35,504 nt of DNA from an uncultured Ruminococcus sp. (GCA_902777275.1 CACYTI010000025.1:1-35504), one strand, 5' to 3'. Shown: positions 6,142 to 15,340, counted from the first letter of the stretch. Numbers and translations are program-made. The notes: a model not told the origin generated them from the letters alone.

Positions 6142-6264
6142 AGGGAGGTGGGCGTAAACCTCAAGCAGGGCTATAACGGCGACCTCAGCTCAAGAGAAGC
6201 AGGCTCCGTCGGCGGTCAGATGGTCAAGAGAATGATCGAGTCCTACGAGAACAGCATGAAATAA
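6142..6264 (+). pseudogene. Alpha/beta-type small acid-soluble spore protein, 5'-truncated by element insertion
   Basis: The plus strand reads REVGVNLKQGYNGDLSSREA, then GSVGGQMVKRMIESYE and NSMK before TAA 6262-6264. This is the C-terminal two thirds of an alpha/beta SASP, the DNA-coating proteins of bacterial spores. The N-terminal segment (about 20 residues) and start codon are missing; the sequence becomes element DNA about 20 bp after the recombinase stop. A strong terminator follows, as after an intact SASP gene. The missing half should lie at the other end of the element, left of this window. The attachment core is probably at 6130-6150. Confidence 0.85.
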
Positions 6265-6288
6265 TCAAACAGAGATAATACGCTTCAC

Positions 6289-6330
6289 AAACGGCTGTGC
6301 CGGGCGCTTGCCTGACACAGCCGTTTATTA
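6289..6330 (+). terminator. Terminator of the spore-protein gene
   Basis: AAACGGCTGTG (6289-6299) pairs perfectly with CACAGCCGTTT (6316-6326), followed by ATTA. It lies 24 bp after the SASP stop. Confidence 0.75.
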
Positions 6331-6386
6331 GGATATAATTTTTTTGCCAAAATCCGCGTTCTTTCTCACAAAAATTAAAACTCTTA

Positions 6387-6415
6387 TTGAACTTTTGAAA
6401 AATTTTTGATATACT
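6387..6415 (+). promoter_or_regulatory. Promoter of the DUF1015/asparaginase operon
   Basis: TTGAAC (6387-6392) and TATACT (6410-6415) have a 17-bp spacer, 33 bp before the ATG at 6449. It lies in an AT-rich stretch typical of an UP-like region. Confidence 0.7.
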
Positions 6416-6448
6416 GTTATAGGAAATTTAAAGAATAGAGGTATAGAT

Positions 6449-7738
6449 ATGGCAGTTATCAAACCATTTAAGGGAATGCGTTTTGACACCGAAAAGGCGG
6501 GAGAGCTTAAAACGCTTTGTTGTCCGCCCTACGACATCATCAGTGAGGAACAGCGCAAGGAGTTTATCGCGCAGAATGAATACAATGTTATCCGTCTGGA
6601 GCTTCCGCGCGAGGGAGAGGATGTTTACGCCCGCGCCGGAGAGGTTCTCGACTTGTGGCGCAGTCAGGGAGTTCTCATCTATGAGGACCGTCCCGCGATA
6701 TATGTCTACGAAATGGAGTTCAACGCCTACAACAAGCGCAGAAGCGTCAAGGGCATTATCGCCCGCGTTAAGGTCGAGCCGTTTTCAAAGGGAGTTATCC
6801 TCCCTCACGAATTCACTCTTTCAAAAGCAAAGACCGACCGCTTTAATCTTATGAAAGCGACAAATTGCAATTTCAGTCAGATTTACGCGCTTTACATGGA
6901 CAGCGAGCACACCACCCTCAACACCATCGACGAGCTTTCAACGGGAGATGCGCCCTATGAGTTCACCGACGACGACCGCATCACGCACCGTCTTTGGGTC
7001 ATTACCGACGAGGACGTGATCGAAAAGCTCTGCGCTGACTTTGAGGACAGAAAGCTTTATATAGCCGACGGTCATCACCGCTACGAAACTGCTCTGAACT
7101 ACCGCGACTACTGCCGCGAAAACGGAATTTCAAAGGAGGGCGACGCTCAGGATTATCAGATGATGTATCTCGTTGATATGGAGCACCCGGGTCTTGTGGT
7201 GTTCCCGACCCACCGCATGGTTCGCGATTTGCCTAACTTTGACAAGAATATTGTGCTTGACGGCTGCAAAGAATATTTTGAGACGGAGAAATTCGATTCT
7301 GTCGGCAACATGAATACCCTTCTCTCGAAGAAATATAAGGAGGGCAAAAAAGCCTTCGCGTTCTATGTGGGCAAGGGCGAGTGGTATATGCTCACGCTTA
7401 AGGATATCGGCGTTATGAGCAGCGTGCTGCCCGATTTGAGCGCCGCGTCACAGCAGCTTGACGTCAGCGTGCTCCACAGCCTTATCCTTGAGAAAACAAT
7501 GGGTATCGACAAAGAGAACATGGCGAATCAAATCAACCTGACCTACACAAAATTCTTTGAGGAAGCGATCGTTAAGGTTGATAAGGGTGAGTTCCAGTGC
7601 TCGTTTATCCTCAATCCGACCCGCGTTACAGAGATTCGCGACGTGGCGGCTGAGGGTGAGAAGATGCCCCAGAAATCCACCTATTTCTATCCCAAGATGA
7701 TCACCGGCATGGTTATGAATGATATCGGAGTGGACTGA
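6449..7738 (+). CDS. DUF1015 family protein
   Basis: 429 aa, the full length usual for this family. The N-terminus has IKPFKGMRFD and CCPPYDIISEEQR, and the middle carries the conserved LYIADGHHRYETALNYRDY (about residues 205-223), the family hallmark with a GHHRYETA core. DUF1015 proteins are widespread in Firmicutes and other bacteria, often near serine-biosynthesis genes; no biochemical function is firmly established. No membrane segments or signal peptide are seen, so it should be cytosolic. It is the first gene of a two-gene operon, six bases before the asparaginase-like gene. Base composition is GC-richer than the element to its left, so this is host chromosome. Confidence 0.88.
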   Translation: MAVIKPFKGMRFDTEKAGELKTLCCPPYDIISEEQRKEFIAQNEYNVIRLELPREGEDVYARAGEVLDLWRSQGVLIYEDRPAIYVYEMEFNAYNKRRSVKGIIARVKVEPFSKGVILPHEFTLSKAKTDRFNLMKATNCNFSQIYALYMDSEHTTLNTIDELSTGDAPYEFTDDDRITHRLWVITDEDVIEKLCADFEDRKLYIADGHHRYETALNYRDYCRENGISKEGDAQDYQMMYLVDMEHPGLVVFPTHRMVRDLPNFDKNIVLDGCKEYFETEKFDSVGNMNTLLSKKYKEGKKAFAFYVGKGEWYMLTLKDIGVMSSVLPDLSAASQQLDVSVLHSLILEKTMGIDKENMANQINLTYTKFFEEAIVKVDKGEFQCSFILNPTRVTEIRDVAAEGEKMPQKSTYFYPKMITGMVMNDIGVD

Positions 7739-7744
7739 TAATAT

Positions 7745-8647
7745 ATGCGTATTTTGACCGTCCTAACGGGCGGAACTATCGGCAGCAGTGTTCGCGGCGG
7801 AGTTATCTCTCCCGTCGCGGATTTAGCGCCGATGATAGAAGATTATCAAAAGAGCGGAGCGGCAGTGTTTGACGCTGTCACTCCGTATACTATATTGAGC
7901 GAAAATATGGATGCCGAACACCTGAAAGCGCTTCGGCGTTGTATTGAAAGCCGGATGAGCGGTTATGACGGAGTGATAGTAACCCACGGCACCGATACTC
8001 TGCAATATACAGCGGCGTATCTTGACCTTGTGCTCGGCGCTCAGCCCGTGCCGATAGTGCTCGTCTCGGCTGATTATCCGCTTGAGGACAGCCGCTCGAA
8101 CGGTGCGGATAACTTCAACGCGGCAGCGGATTTTATCCTCGGCGGAGCAGAACGCGGAGTATTTGTGTCTTACCGCAACAGGGGAGACGGTTTTGTCACG
8201 GTTCACCGCGGCAGCGAGGTTTTGCCTCACGCTGCGTTCGACGACAGGGTGTTCAGCGCTTTTAACAATTATTTCGGAACGATCCAAAACGGAATATTTG
8301 TGAGGAATCCCCTGTACAGTGAGCCTGAGCGGGTTGATATGTCGGGCTGCGAGCTCAACGGCAGAGTGCTGTTCCTGCGCCCATATGTCGGAATGACCTA
8401 TCCCGATATCCCGAAGGACACCAAAGCCATTCTGTTTGAGGGCTGGCATTCGGGAACGCTTCCCACAGCTTTGAAGGAGTTCAAAGATTTCTGCAAAACG
8501 GCGGGGGAGAGGAAGGTTCCCGTTTACCTCACGGGCAGCGAGGCGGGCTTTGAGTATGAGAGCAAGCTTGAATATGAATCGCTCGGAATAAACGTCCTGC
8601 CGCCCTGCTCGCCGGTTTATGCTTATATGAAGCTTTTTGTCGGCTGA
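7745..8647 (+). CDS. Asparaginase-family protein (L-asparaginase-like amidohydrolase)
   Basis: 300 aa. It has the N-terminal catalytic threonine motif LTGGTIGS (residues 7-14) and the second signature VIVTHGTDTLQYTAAYL (about 77-93) with the Thr-Asp pair. These are the two active-site motifs of the bacterial asparaginase/glutaminase family, which releases ammonia from asparagine. No signal peptide is present, so it should be a cytoplasmic, type I-like enzyme. It is slightly shorter than the usual 320-340 aa. It follows the DUF1015 gene by six bases and is probably co-translated. The substrate could also be another amide, so the exact reaction is inferred. Confidence 0.87.
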   Translation: MRILTVLTGGTIGSSVRGGVISPVADLAPMIEDYQKSGAAVFDAVTPYTILSENMDAEHLKALRRCIESRMSGYDGVIVTHGTDTLQYTAAYLDLVLGAQPVPIVLVSADYPLEDSRSNGADNFNAAADFILGGAERGVFVSYRNRGDGFVTVHRGSEVLPHAAFDDRVFSAFNNYFGTIQNGIFVRNPLYSEPERVDMSGCELNGRVLFLRPYVGMTYPDIPKDTKAILFEGWHSGTLPTALKEFKDFCKTAGERKVPVYLTGSEAGFEYESKLEYESLGINVLPPCSPVYAYMKLFVG

Positions 8648-8693
8648 GGCAGCAGCGTGACGCTGCACCCGGTCCGCGCTCCTAAACAATATA

Positions 8694-8747
8694 AAAAGCC
8701 TTCCTTCAATTTCCGCGTCAGACTGCGGAGTTGAGGGAAGGTTTTAA
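8694..8747 (+). terminator. Terminator of the DUF1015/asparaginase operon
   Basis: A long hairpin: GCCTTCCTTCAA-TTTCCGC pairs with GCGGAG-TTGAGGGAAGG, followed by TTTTAATTA. A smaller hairpin, GCAGCG-TGA-CGCTGC, precedes it near 8652-8666. Confidence 0.85.
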
Positions 8748-8906
8748 TTATATGTTTTTATTAATAGGCGCCCGCTCGGTACCATTAAAAGAACGGGGCT
8801 TAGGCTCGATGAAGCGTTTAGTGATCTGCCCGAAATAAAAGAGACGTTCGGCGCGTTCTGTCTTTCGGCGACGCGTTTCGACGGGGACGTTACGGTTGTA
8901 AAATAA
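8748..8906 (+). pseudogene. C-terminal remnant of an unidentified gene
   Basis: After the terminator an open plus-strand frame without a start codon reads GTIKRTGLRLDEAFSDLPEI, then KETFGAFCLSATRFDGDVTV and VK before TAA 8904-8906. Composition and codon choice look like real coding sequence, but no promoter, ribosome binding site or ATG precedes it. It meets the 3' end of the broken ABC transporter gene tail to tail, suggesting a deletion joined two gene ends. I do not recognize the family. Confidence 0.4.
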
Positions 8907-8962
8907 AAAGTTATTAAAAAACACCTCCGTAAATGAAATATATTGTTTATTGTTATTTTGCA

Positions 8963-10198
8963 GTCGCCGTTTTCCATATAAAGTATCACGTTAGCGTCAC
9001 GGATCGTTGACAGCCTGTGCGCGATAACAAAGCTCGTTCTGCCTTTCAGCAGTACAGCCATAGCGTTCTGGATCGCTTGCTCGGTATGCGCGTCAACGTT
9101 GCTTGTCGCCTCGTCAAGGATCATGATCTCGGGATCGGCGATAATGGCTCTGGCAATCGTCAAAAGCTGCCTTTGACCCTGAGAAATGTTACCTGCGCCT
9201 TTTGAAAGCACCATATTATATCCGCCGGGCATGGTGCGGATAAAGCTGTCCGCGTATACGGATTTGGTCGCCGCTTTTATTTCCTTGAGGCTCACTTTGC
9301 GGTCGGTAGAGTATTTCAGGTTGTCGCGTATCGTTCCCTCAAACAGCCAACTGTCCTGTAAAACCATGCCGAAATGCTTTCTCAGCTCATGGCGTGTCAT
9401 TTCCTTTGTGTTTATTCCGTCAACCGTTATCTCGCCGCCGTCTATCTCATAGAACCGCATCAAAAGATTGATAAGCGTCGTTTTGCCCGCGCCGGTCGGT
9501 CCTACAATAGCGATCTTCTGTCCGGGCTTGACCGAAAAGCTGACGTCTGTCATCAACGGATTTTCGGGAGTGTAGCCGAATTTAACATATTTGAATTCAA
9601 CTAACTGTTCCGTCACAAACCGCCGGGATCTTGCCTGTCTCGGGATCGGGGAGCTCCTCTTCCTCGTCCAAAAGCACGAATATCCTCCGGGCGGCTGCGA
9701 TTGCCGTTGAAAGCTGGCTCGACATCTGTGCAAAGGTTGCAAAGGGCTGCTGGAAGGTCTTTGCATACTGCAAAGCCGACTGTATAGCGCCGATTGAAAT
9801 TTGTCCGTTGATCGCAATCAGGCAGCCTATAAGACCCGTGACGCCATATCCGATGTTATTGATCATCTGCGTTAGCGGCATCATCTTGCCGGAATATTTT
9901 TCTGCCTTTGCCGCCTTTTTGCAAAGCTCCTCATTTATTTCGTTAAATGCTGTTCGCGGAGCTTGACCGAGTAACGACTTGCCGTGATCAGGATAGCTGA
10001 AACAAGCGCGATCAATACCGGATAGCTACGGCGAGCACGACCGCAAGATGACCGGTAGTTGCCACGGCGAAAACCAAGCCGAATATCGCCATCATCGGTG
10101 CTAACAGTCCTATGCGGAACAGCATAATAAGAAAGCTTTTCCGATGAAGAAAAACAGAAGTTGACAAGGCTTGTCAAAAATCTTCTTACGCATATCAA
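8963..10198 (-). pseudogene. ABC exporter (MsbA-like, membrane plus ATPase domains), broken and truncated
   Basis: The ATPase half has Walker A GPTGAGKTT, signature NISQGQRQ, Walker B IMILDEATS and switch histidine IAHRLS. It ends at YMENGD, where intact proteins have about 30 more residues. The membrane half is split over frames: LFRIGLLAPMMAIFGLVFAV (about 10050-10110), VLIALVSAILITASRYSVKL, then NEINEEL and MMPLTQMINNIGYGV to DPETGKIPAVCDGTV. The last frame switches to EFKYVKFGYTPENPL through a 4-bp tandem duplication, AACTAACT at 9599-9606. At least three frameshifts are seen and the first 80-100 residues are missing. Intact exporters of this kind have about 580 residues and often work as heterodimers; no partner gene is here. 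Confidence 0.85.
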
Positions 10199-10224
10199 AC
10201 CGCAGAAATATAGACATATATTTA

Positions 10225-10248
10225 GCGGGCAGCCTTGTGACTGCCCGC
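10225..10248. terminator. Hairpin between the ABC remnant and the dockerin gene
   Basis: GCGGGCAG (10225-10232) pairs with CTGCCCGC (10241-10248). It lies 64 bp past the dockerin-protein stop on the minus strand. The following bases on that strand are AT-rich rather than a clean T-run, so termination is likely but not certain. The rest of 10199-10312 shows nothing else. Confidence 0.5.
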
Positions 10249-10312
10249 CGTTTGTCCGGTTGTTTCTATTGATATTTTTTGATTTTTTTCAGATCCTCAA
10301 TTGAAGCAGCCG

Positions 10313-13300
10313 CTATACGGTCTGTCCTATGGGATAGCTCACGTTGTATTCCGCGAGGTACTGTTGCAGAGCGGTCGCGTCAGCAATGGTGACATCTCCG
10401 TCGCCGTTGACGTCCGCTGCAAGAAGGGCAGTACCCGTCAGAGCTTCAAGCTGCGCTATATGGCGCTGTATGGCGGTGACGTCCTTGACGTTTACAATGC
10501 CGTCGAGCGTGGCGTCGCCGATTTTGTATTCCATGTGCAGAACCGCTTCGCCGATGCTGTTGAGCTGTACCGTGTAGTCGCTGTCATTGCTGATAAAGTT
10601 GGATGCGGTGCCTTTTCCGTTCAGCCCCGATGTGAACGCGCTGCCGTCGGGCTCGCTTTGACGCACGCCGATCTTAGCGTTCACGGTCAGAGCGCCAGCT
10701 ACCGTGATGGTGCTGCCGTTGTTGACGAACACGTCGTCAGCCGCTCCGCCCGCCGTGTTGCCTGTGATGACGGGCGAGCCTGAAATGCCGAATGTGCCGC
10801 CGCTGCAGAATACGCCGCCGCCGCTGACAGCAGCGCTGTTGCCCTTGACAGTGATGTCCCTGACGGTGAGCTTGCCGTTATTCAGGATACCGCCGCCTGA
10901 CGCGGTGTTGTTGCCGCCGGTGATCGTTCCGCCGCCGGTGACGGTAAGTATTCCGTTGTTTGTGATGACGTTGCCGTTTGCTGCCGCGCTCTTATCCGCA
11001 AGATCCCTGTTGAGGGTACAGCCGTTTAGGTCGAGGGTGAGCGGCTTGCCTTCGGGAATGACCAGCGCGGTGTCAGAGACAAGCGCCGTGCAGTCTTTGC
11101 TCAGCTTGATGGTGTTGCCGGCTCGGGCGAGGTCGATCTTCTGCTGCAGCTCCTTCCAGGACGTAGCGGTATGAACGGTGGCGGTGTCGAGCAGACCAAT
11201 GCTGACAATATCGGAGCGCTGCTCAGAGTTGCCGCATTGGATGGTGCAGATGATGCCCGTGTCCTTGAAGCTCTCCTTTTTGTCTCCGTCAACGGCAATG
11301 CTGCAGCTGCTTTTGTACCTTCCGTCGTCGTCGGCTTCTCTCAGAGTTTCCTCAGCTATCTTTACCCATTTGTCTGTAAGCGGGCTGCGTTTCATCCAGG
11401 TGAAGGTTACGTCGCCGTCAGCAGGGTGGAAGTCCTCCGCCAACTCCGCTTCAATGCCGAAATACGCTGTTTCGCTGCTGCTGTCATTCGTCATCCAGTA
11501 GGTTTCCGGCTGCTTGGTGATGATGATGTTTTTGTTTATGTCTTCAACATTCATTATCGTCGCTTTCTTGCTGATCGTGCCCTCCAGCACAGTGTTGATA
11601 TCGCCTGCCTTGTAATATGCGGGGGCGAGATAAAAGTTCAGATTTTCTGTTCTATAATCGTTAGCTCCCAAATGGACCGTATAGGTCGTATAATGAGAGT
11701 TTTGGTTTGCTACGATGAGGCCGTCCTTGTTTTGCAGATGGATATGTCCCTGCCAATTCTGGTTGGCGTCATCCATATAGATGTTGTAGCCGTCAGGTTT
11801 TCTTCTTTGGTTGCGGTTGACGGCGTCCCAGATAAGCGTGACGTCCAGTGAACCGTCATCGTACTTCCGCACAGATTGGATCGCAAAATCCTTCGGCTGT
11901 TCGGGCGGGAAGGCATAGTTCAGCTCTGCGGGAGAGTTGTTACCTTCAAGCGAAACGGTGAGCCGGGGGATATCGGTATAGAAGCCGTGCGCGTATATGC
12001 CCACTATGCTGCCGCCGCTGTAATCGGTCTTGTAGCACACGGAGGTCGCGTCGTAGTTGTACCAGTCTCCCGTTGTCGGTTGATAGTGATTGATCACCGC
12101 GTCGCTGTTACCGTAGGTTTCAATACTGTCGTCAAAGGTCAGACTTCCGAGCAGCTGTTGATTCGCCAGCGGCGGATAGTAGGTCGTGCCGAAGGAAACG
12201 CCGTCCATGCTGCCGGTTCCGGAGGTGCTGCCATATTCTCCCACTAAATTGCCGTTTAGGTCGCCTTTGAAATATCCTGCATCAACGCCGAGATGAAAGC
12301 CAAGGTGAGCGTCAACCGTGCCGCCTGCTTCCGTTGTGGTGCCGTAACCGAATTCGATCTCGGTTCCGACCAATGCAATATTATTGTTGTTGTACACGTT
12401 GGCGGTCATATCTCCGGCGGAGGTGGAGCCGGAACCGATAGAGCTTTGTCCGATGACGTCCTCAAGGTTGTGATCGTACGCTGTCGGGTCTCCGCAGACT
12501 GTATTCGGGAGTATCGTATCGTCGATCGGCTTTAATTTATTTTCATCGGGAAGGTCGTCGCCCGTCTGCAATTCTGCCGCCTTATTGTATTCGCTGATGG
12601 GGATCGCCGTAAAGATCGGTTCCTCCATCATGCTGTACTGAACGATTTCGTGTTCCAGTATTCCTGCTTCGTCGCCCGATTCACATGCCGCATCGGAGGC
12701 TGCTAAGGCTTCGTCGGAGGGTCTTGTGTGGTAGACCTCATAGACGTTGATGACCAACGGCGTCACGTAGCATACCGCACAGTCCTCCTCCGATTCGATG
12801 TCGAGCGACCGGGTGAGCGTCCTGTCGTGTGACCACGTTTTATTACTGACATGTCGCACGTCAGCTCCAACGGATCCCTGTAATTGCACATGTTTATTTC
12901 CTCCTCCTATGTCAAGGTCAACAGCGATGCCGGCGCTCCATTCGACCGCGGAATCCTCGGTGTTGCCCACGATCAGACTGAAATCATATGCATAGATACC
13001 GTTTGCCTCTTCGTAATAGGGCGGTACCTGCAAAATCGAGTAGAGGGCGGGCGCGGAGTAGCTGCAATAGGTGCCTATCCAGCGGTAAACGGCGGTATCC
13101 GGCTCGCTGTCGATGAAGTGGACGAACAGAGAGGAGCCGTGACGGTCGGAGTCTCCTTCGCCTGTTAATTGATAGTCGTTGTGGGACTTCACTACCCATG
13201 CTTCGTCGTCTGCGGAATAAGAGAGAATGGAGATATCCCAGCAGTAAGTTTTAACGAAATCCCAAGTGATAACAGCGATTTGATCCAGCTCGGAGCCTGT

Positions 13301-15229
13301 GATGAACCGTCCTGAGGCACAGGAGTCATACCATGAGAAATCTGTAGTGAGAAGCGAGCTCAAATCATAGTAATATTTTTCTTCAAGGATCACCTCTCCC
13401 GCGGGGAAGTTGAGTTTATCGCAGCCCGGCAGGGTATCGGCGACGTAATTTGTTTTGACGCCGCTGATGTTGTAGCTGTAATAGAGCGGCTTGCCTGAGA
13501 TTTTGGTATTTTTCAAATCATAAACGAATCCGTTGATATACACCTGATCCTTTAAATCGAGCTTTCCCGGAAGAAAATGACCGGCACAAAGCGAAACGGG
13601 AGGGAATACGCGGTAGTTTCTGAGAGCGAATGCACCATGTTCCTGTTTTGACTGGTCGATGGTCATATCATTAGTCCAAACAATATCATAGCAGCCGTTT
13701 TGGCAGTCGTAGGTGATTATATTGGCGCAGGAGATTGTAGGATCGAGACATTCGTCTTTTATATAGCAATAGCCCGCAACGAAGATCTCCTTGAAGCCGT
13801 CGCCGTTGAGGTCGGCGTCACAGGTGTTTACACCGTGCATACGGCGTTTACAGTTATCGGGGTCGTCAGCAATAGTAAATTCCTCATATTCATGCTGAAA
13901 CAGCTTTTGATAGCTGCCGTCCTTCTTTCCGAAGATCGCGGTGGTGGAATCGGTGTTCAGTGCGCTTCCCTCATATGTTTCCGGAACTGAAACCGAAACG
14001 ACCAAATCGTCGAAGGTTTCGTAGCGTTTAGCGCTGCAGGTGTTGGGGTCGGTGTTGACCACATTGCCGAGACGGGTAGAGGTAGTGGAGAGAGCGACGA
14101 TCGGAAGACATAAGCCGTTTCCCATCTCGCCGTAATCGGAGCAGATGTTCTTCAGATAGAAGCTTGCCAGCTCGCTGTGGCTGCATTGCCCGTCGATCAG
14201 GTTAAATTTCTCGATGATAACGCGGGCGTCTTGGGCGTCGCTGTCGCCTCCTTTATCGGGCATATAGTAGGCGAGTTCCTCGTTGCCGTCGCCGTCATAA
14301 TCGCCCGCGGCAAGCGATAAAAAGGCTTTGCTTTCGCATTCGATGAGATTTCTGTACAGATAGTCGCTGTACGACATGATCATATGGTATTCATCTATCT
14401 TAGACCATACGTAGTTGTTGCTGCTGCCCGGAACTCTGTCATAAAGCTGCACGCGGATATAGGTGCCCGGCTGCATATTGTCGCTGTCGGTTTCCTTTTG
14501 CTGCAGGCTGTAGTAGGCGAGCTCGTCAGCGCCGTCGCCGTCAACATCTATGCCGATGGCGTTGGAGTAAGCGGTGTTCCAATTGTTGTCGTCATCGTGG
14601 AAAAACACGTCGTCGGTGTTTTTGGCGAGGTTGTCAAAGTTGTTTGACTGGATATCGTCCATAGACTCTACGTCGTTGCAGGTGTGAAGATAGGTGTCAA
14701 AATCATTGTTGCGGTTGCAGTCGCCGATCAGCAGCTCGTTCGGGTTGATATAGGAATATCCCGACAGAGGATCCTGACAATTAGGATCGGCGGCGTAATC
14801 CTTGGCGTTTGATTGCAGCTGCTCATAAGAAAGCCCCAGTGCGCCGTACACCTCTGCGCTAGCGGAGGTCGTGTGGAAATACTCGGAGTATTCCTCACTT
14901 GTAGCATAGTTGTCAGGGTCTACGAGTTCACGCACATAGTTGGTGTCTTCCATTATCTGGCTGGTTTTGCCCGTATGACGTACCAATATAGAGGTGTCAA
15001 GCTGATCCTCGGTGAACTGACCGACTGTTGCCGCAGCCGGGTCATAAGCCGGCGGCTTTGTCGGTTGGGGATCGTCGCCGACATCGGAAGCGGGCGCGGC
15101 GGCGGCTGCAACAGCGGTGTTGCCGTTCTCAGCAGCCGAACCGGTGAAAACGCCTGCCGTAACAGTCGGCACGATCATACATACTGCCAAAACAATTGAC
15201 AGCAGTTGTTTTGATTTGCGTTTGAGCAT
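10313..15229 (-). CDS. Very large secreted protein with FG-GAP-like repeats, beta-helix region and C-terminal type I dockerin
   Basis: 1638 aa. A signal peptide (residues 1 to about 31: KRKSKQLL, hydrophobic core, GSAAE) marks it as secreted. Three FG-GAP/VCBS-like calcium loops occur: DVDGDGADELAYY (228-240), DYDGDGNEELAYY (310-322) and DADLNGDGFKEIF (471-483). A fibronectin III-like region lies around 1110-1220 and an Ig-like region around 1240-1345. A Gly/Thr-rich region with TLDLNGCTL, ITNNGILTVTGGGTIT and GILNNGKLTV (about 1390-1520) resembles a parallel beta-helix. The last 60 residues are a dockerin: two loops, GDATLDGIVNVKDV and DVNGDGDVTIADA, each followed by a helix. Dockerins bind cohesins in cellulosome-like complexes. 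No catalytic domain is recognized, so the role may be adhesion or structure. AAGGAGG lies six bases before the ATG. Confidence 0.85.
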   Translation of the reverse strand: MLKRKSKQLLSIVLAVCMIVPTVTAGVFTGSAAENGNTAVAAAAAPASDVGDDPQPTKPPAYDPAAATVGQFTEDQLDTSILVRHTGKTSQIMEDTNYVRELVDPDNYATSEEYSEYFHTTSASAEVYGALGLSYEQLQSNAKDYAADPNCQDPLSGYSYINPNELLIGDCNRNNDFDTYLHTCNDVESMDDIQSNNFDNLAKNTDDVFFHDDDNNWNTAYSNAIGIDVDGDGADELAYYSLQQKETDSDNMQPGTYIRVQLYDRVPGSSNNYVWSKIDEYHMIMSYSDYLYRNLIECESKAFLSLAAGDYDGDGNEELAYYMPDKGGDSDAQDARVIIEKFNLIDGQCSHSELASFYLKNICSDYGEMGNGLCLPIVALSTTSTRLGNVVNTDPNTCSAKRYETFDDLVVSVSVPETYEGSALNTDSTTAIFGKKDGSYQKLFQHEYEEFTIADDPDNCKRRMHGVNTCDADLNGDGFKEIFVAGYCYIKDECLDPTISCANIITYDCQNGCYDIVWTNDMTIDQSKQEHGAFALRNYRVFPPVSLCAGHFLPGKLDLKDQVYINGFVYDLKNTKISGKPLYYSYNISGVKTNYVADTLPGCDKLNFPAGEVILEEKYYYDLSSLLTTDFSWYDSCASGRFITGSELDQIAVITWDFVKTYCWDISILSYSADDEAWVVKSHNDYQLTGEGDSDRHGSSLFVHFIDSEPDTAVYRWIGTYCSYSAPALYSILQVPPYYEEANGIYAYDFSLIVGNTEDSAVEWSAGIAVDLDIGGGNKHVQLQGSVGADVRHVSNKTWSHDRTLTRSLDIESEEDCAVCYVTPLVINVYEVYHTRPSDEALAASDAACESGDEAGILEHEIVQYSMMEEPIFTAIPISEYNKAAELQTGDDLPDENKLKPIDDTILPNTVCGDPTAYDHNLEDVIGQSSIGSGSTSAGDMTANVYNNNNIALVGTEIEFGYGTTTEAGGTVDAHLGFHLGVDAGYFKGDLNGNLVGEYGSTSGTGSMDGVSFGTTYYPPLANQQLLGSLTFDDSIETYGNSDAVINHYQPTTGDWYNYDATSVCYKTDYSGGSIVGIYAHGFYTDIPRLTVSLEGNNSPAELNYAFPPEQPKDFAIQSVRKYDDGSLDVTLIWDAVNRNQRRKPDGYNIYMDDANQNWQGHIHLQNKDGLIVANQNSHYTTYTVHLGANDYRTENLNFYLAPAYYKAGDINTVLEGTISKKATIMNVEDINKNIIITKQPETYWMTNDSSSETAYFGIEAELAEDFHPADGDVTFTWMKRSPLTDKWVKIAEETLREADDDGRYKSSCSIAVDGDKKESFKDTGIICTIQCGNSEQRSDIVSIGLLDTATVHTATSWKELQQKIDLARAGNTIKLSKDCTALVSDTALVIPEGKPLTLDLNGCTLNRDLADKSAAANGNVITNNGILTVTGGGTITGGNNTASGGGILNNGKLTVRDITVKGNSAAVSGGGVFCSGGTFGISGSPVITGNTAGGAADDVFVNNGSTITVAGALTVNAKIGVRQSEPDGSAFTSGLNGKGTASNFISNDSDYTVQLNSIGEAVLHMEYKIGDATLDGIVNVKDVTAIQRHIAQLEALTGTALLAADVNGDGDVTIADATALQQYLAEYNVSYPIGQTV

Positions 15230-15311
15230 GGGTAATTCCTCCTTGTATTATTTGTTTTTTGTATAATTGCGCAGTTTGGCAAAGCTTTTCTTTCGGAAAA
15301 ATCATATTTTT

Positions 15312-15340
15312 ATTTTACAACGTTACGGATAAAAATTCAA
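15312..15340 (-). promoter_or_regulatory. Candidate promoter of the dockerin gene
   Basis: On the minus strand TTGAAT (15340-15335) and TAAAAT (15317-15312) have a 17-bp spacer, giving a leader of about 75 nt before the ATG at 15229. Confidence 0.5.

Noticed and set aside
7823-8689. 288-codon minus-strand frame over the asparaginase-like gene
   Set aside because: It is a mirror of a gene with clear active-site motifs; its own protein has no recognizable pattern.
8744-8960. C-terminal extension of the ABC ATPase frame beyond YMENGD
   Set aside because: The frame continues without resemblance to exporters through AT-rich sequence and the antisense of another remnant, so the gene was taken as truncated at 8963.
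10344-15199. Many open frames on the plus strand opposite the dockerin gene
   Set aside because: They are antisense to a GC-rich coding frame with a strong ribosome binding site, signal peptide and domains; none has its own start signals.
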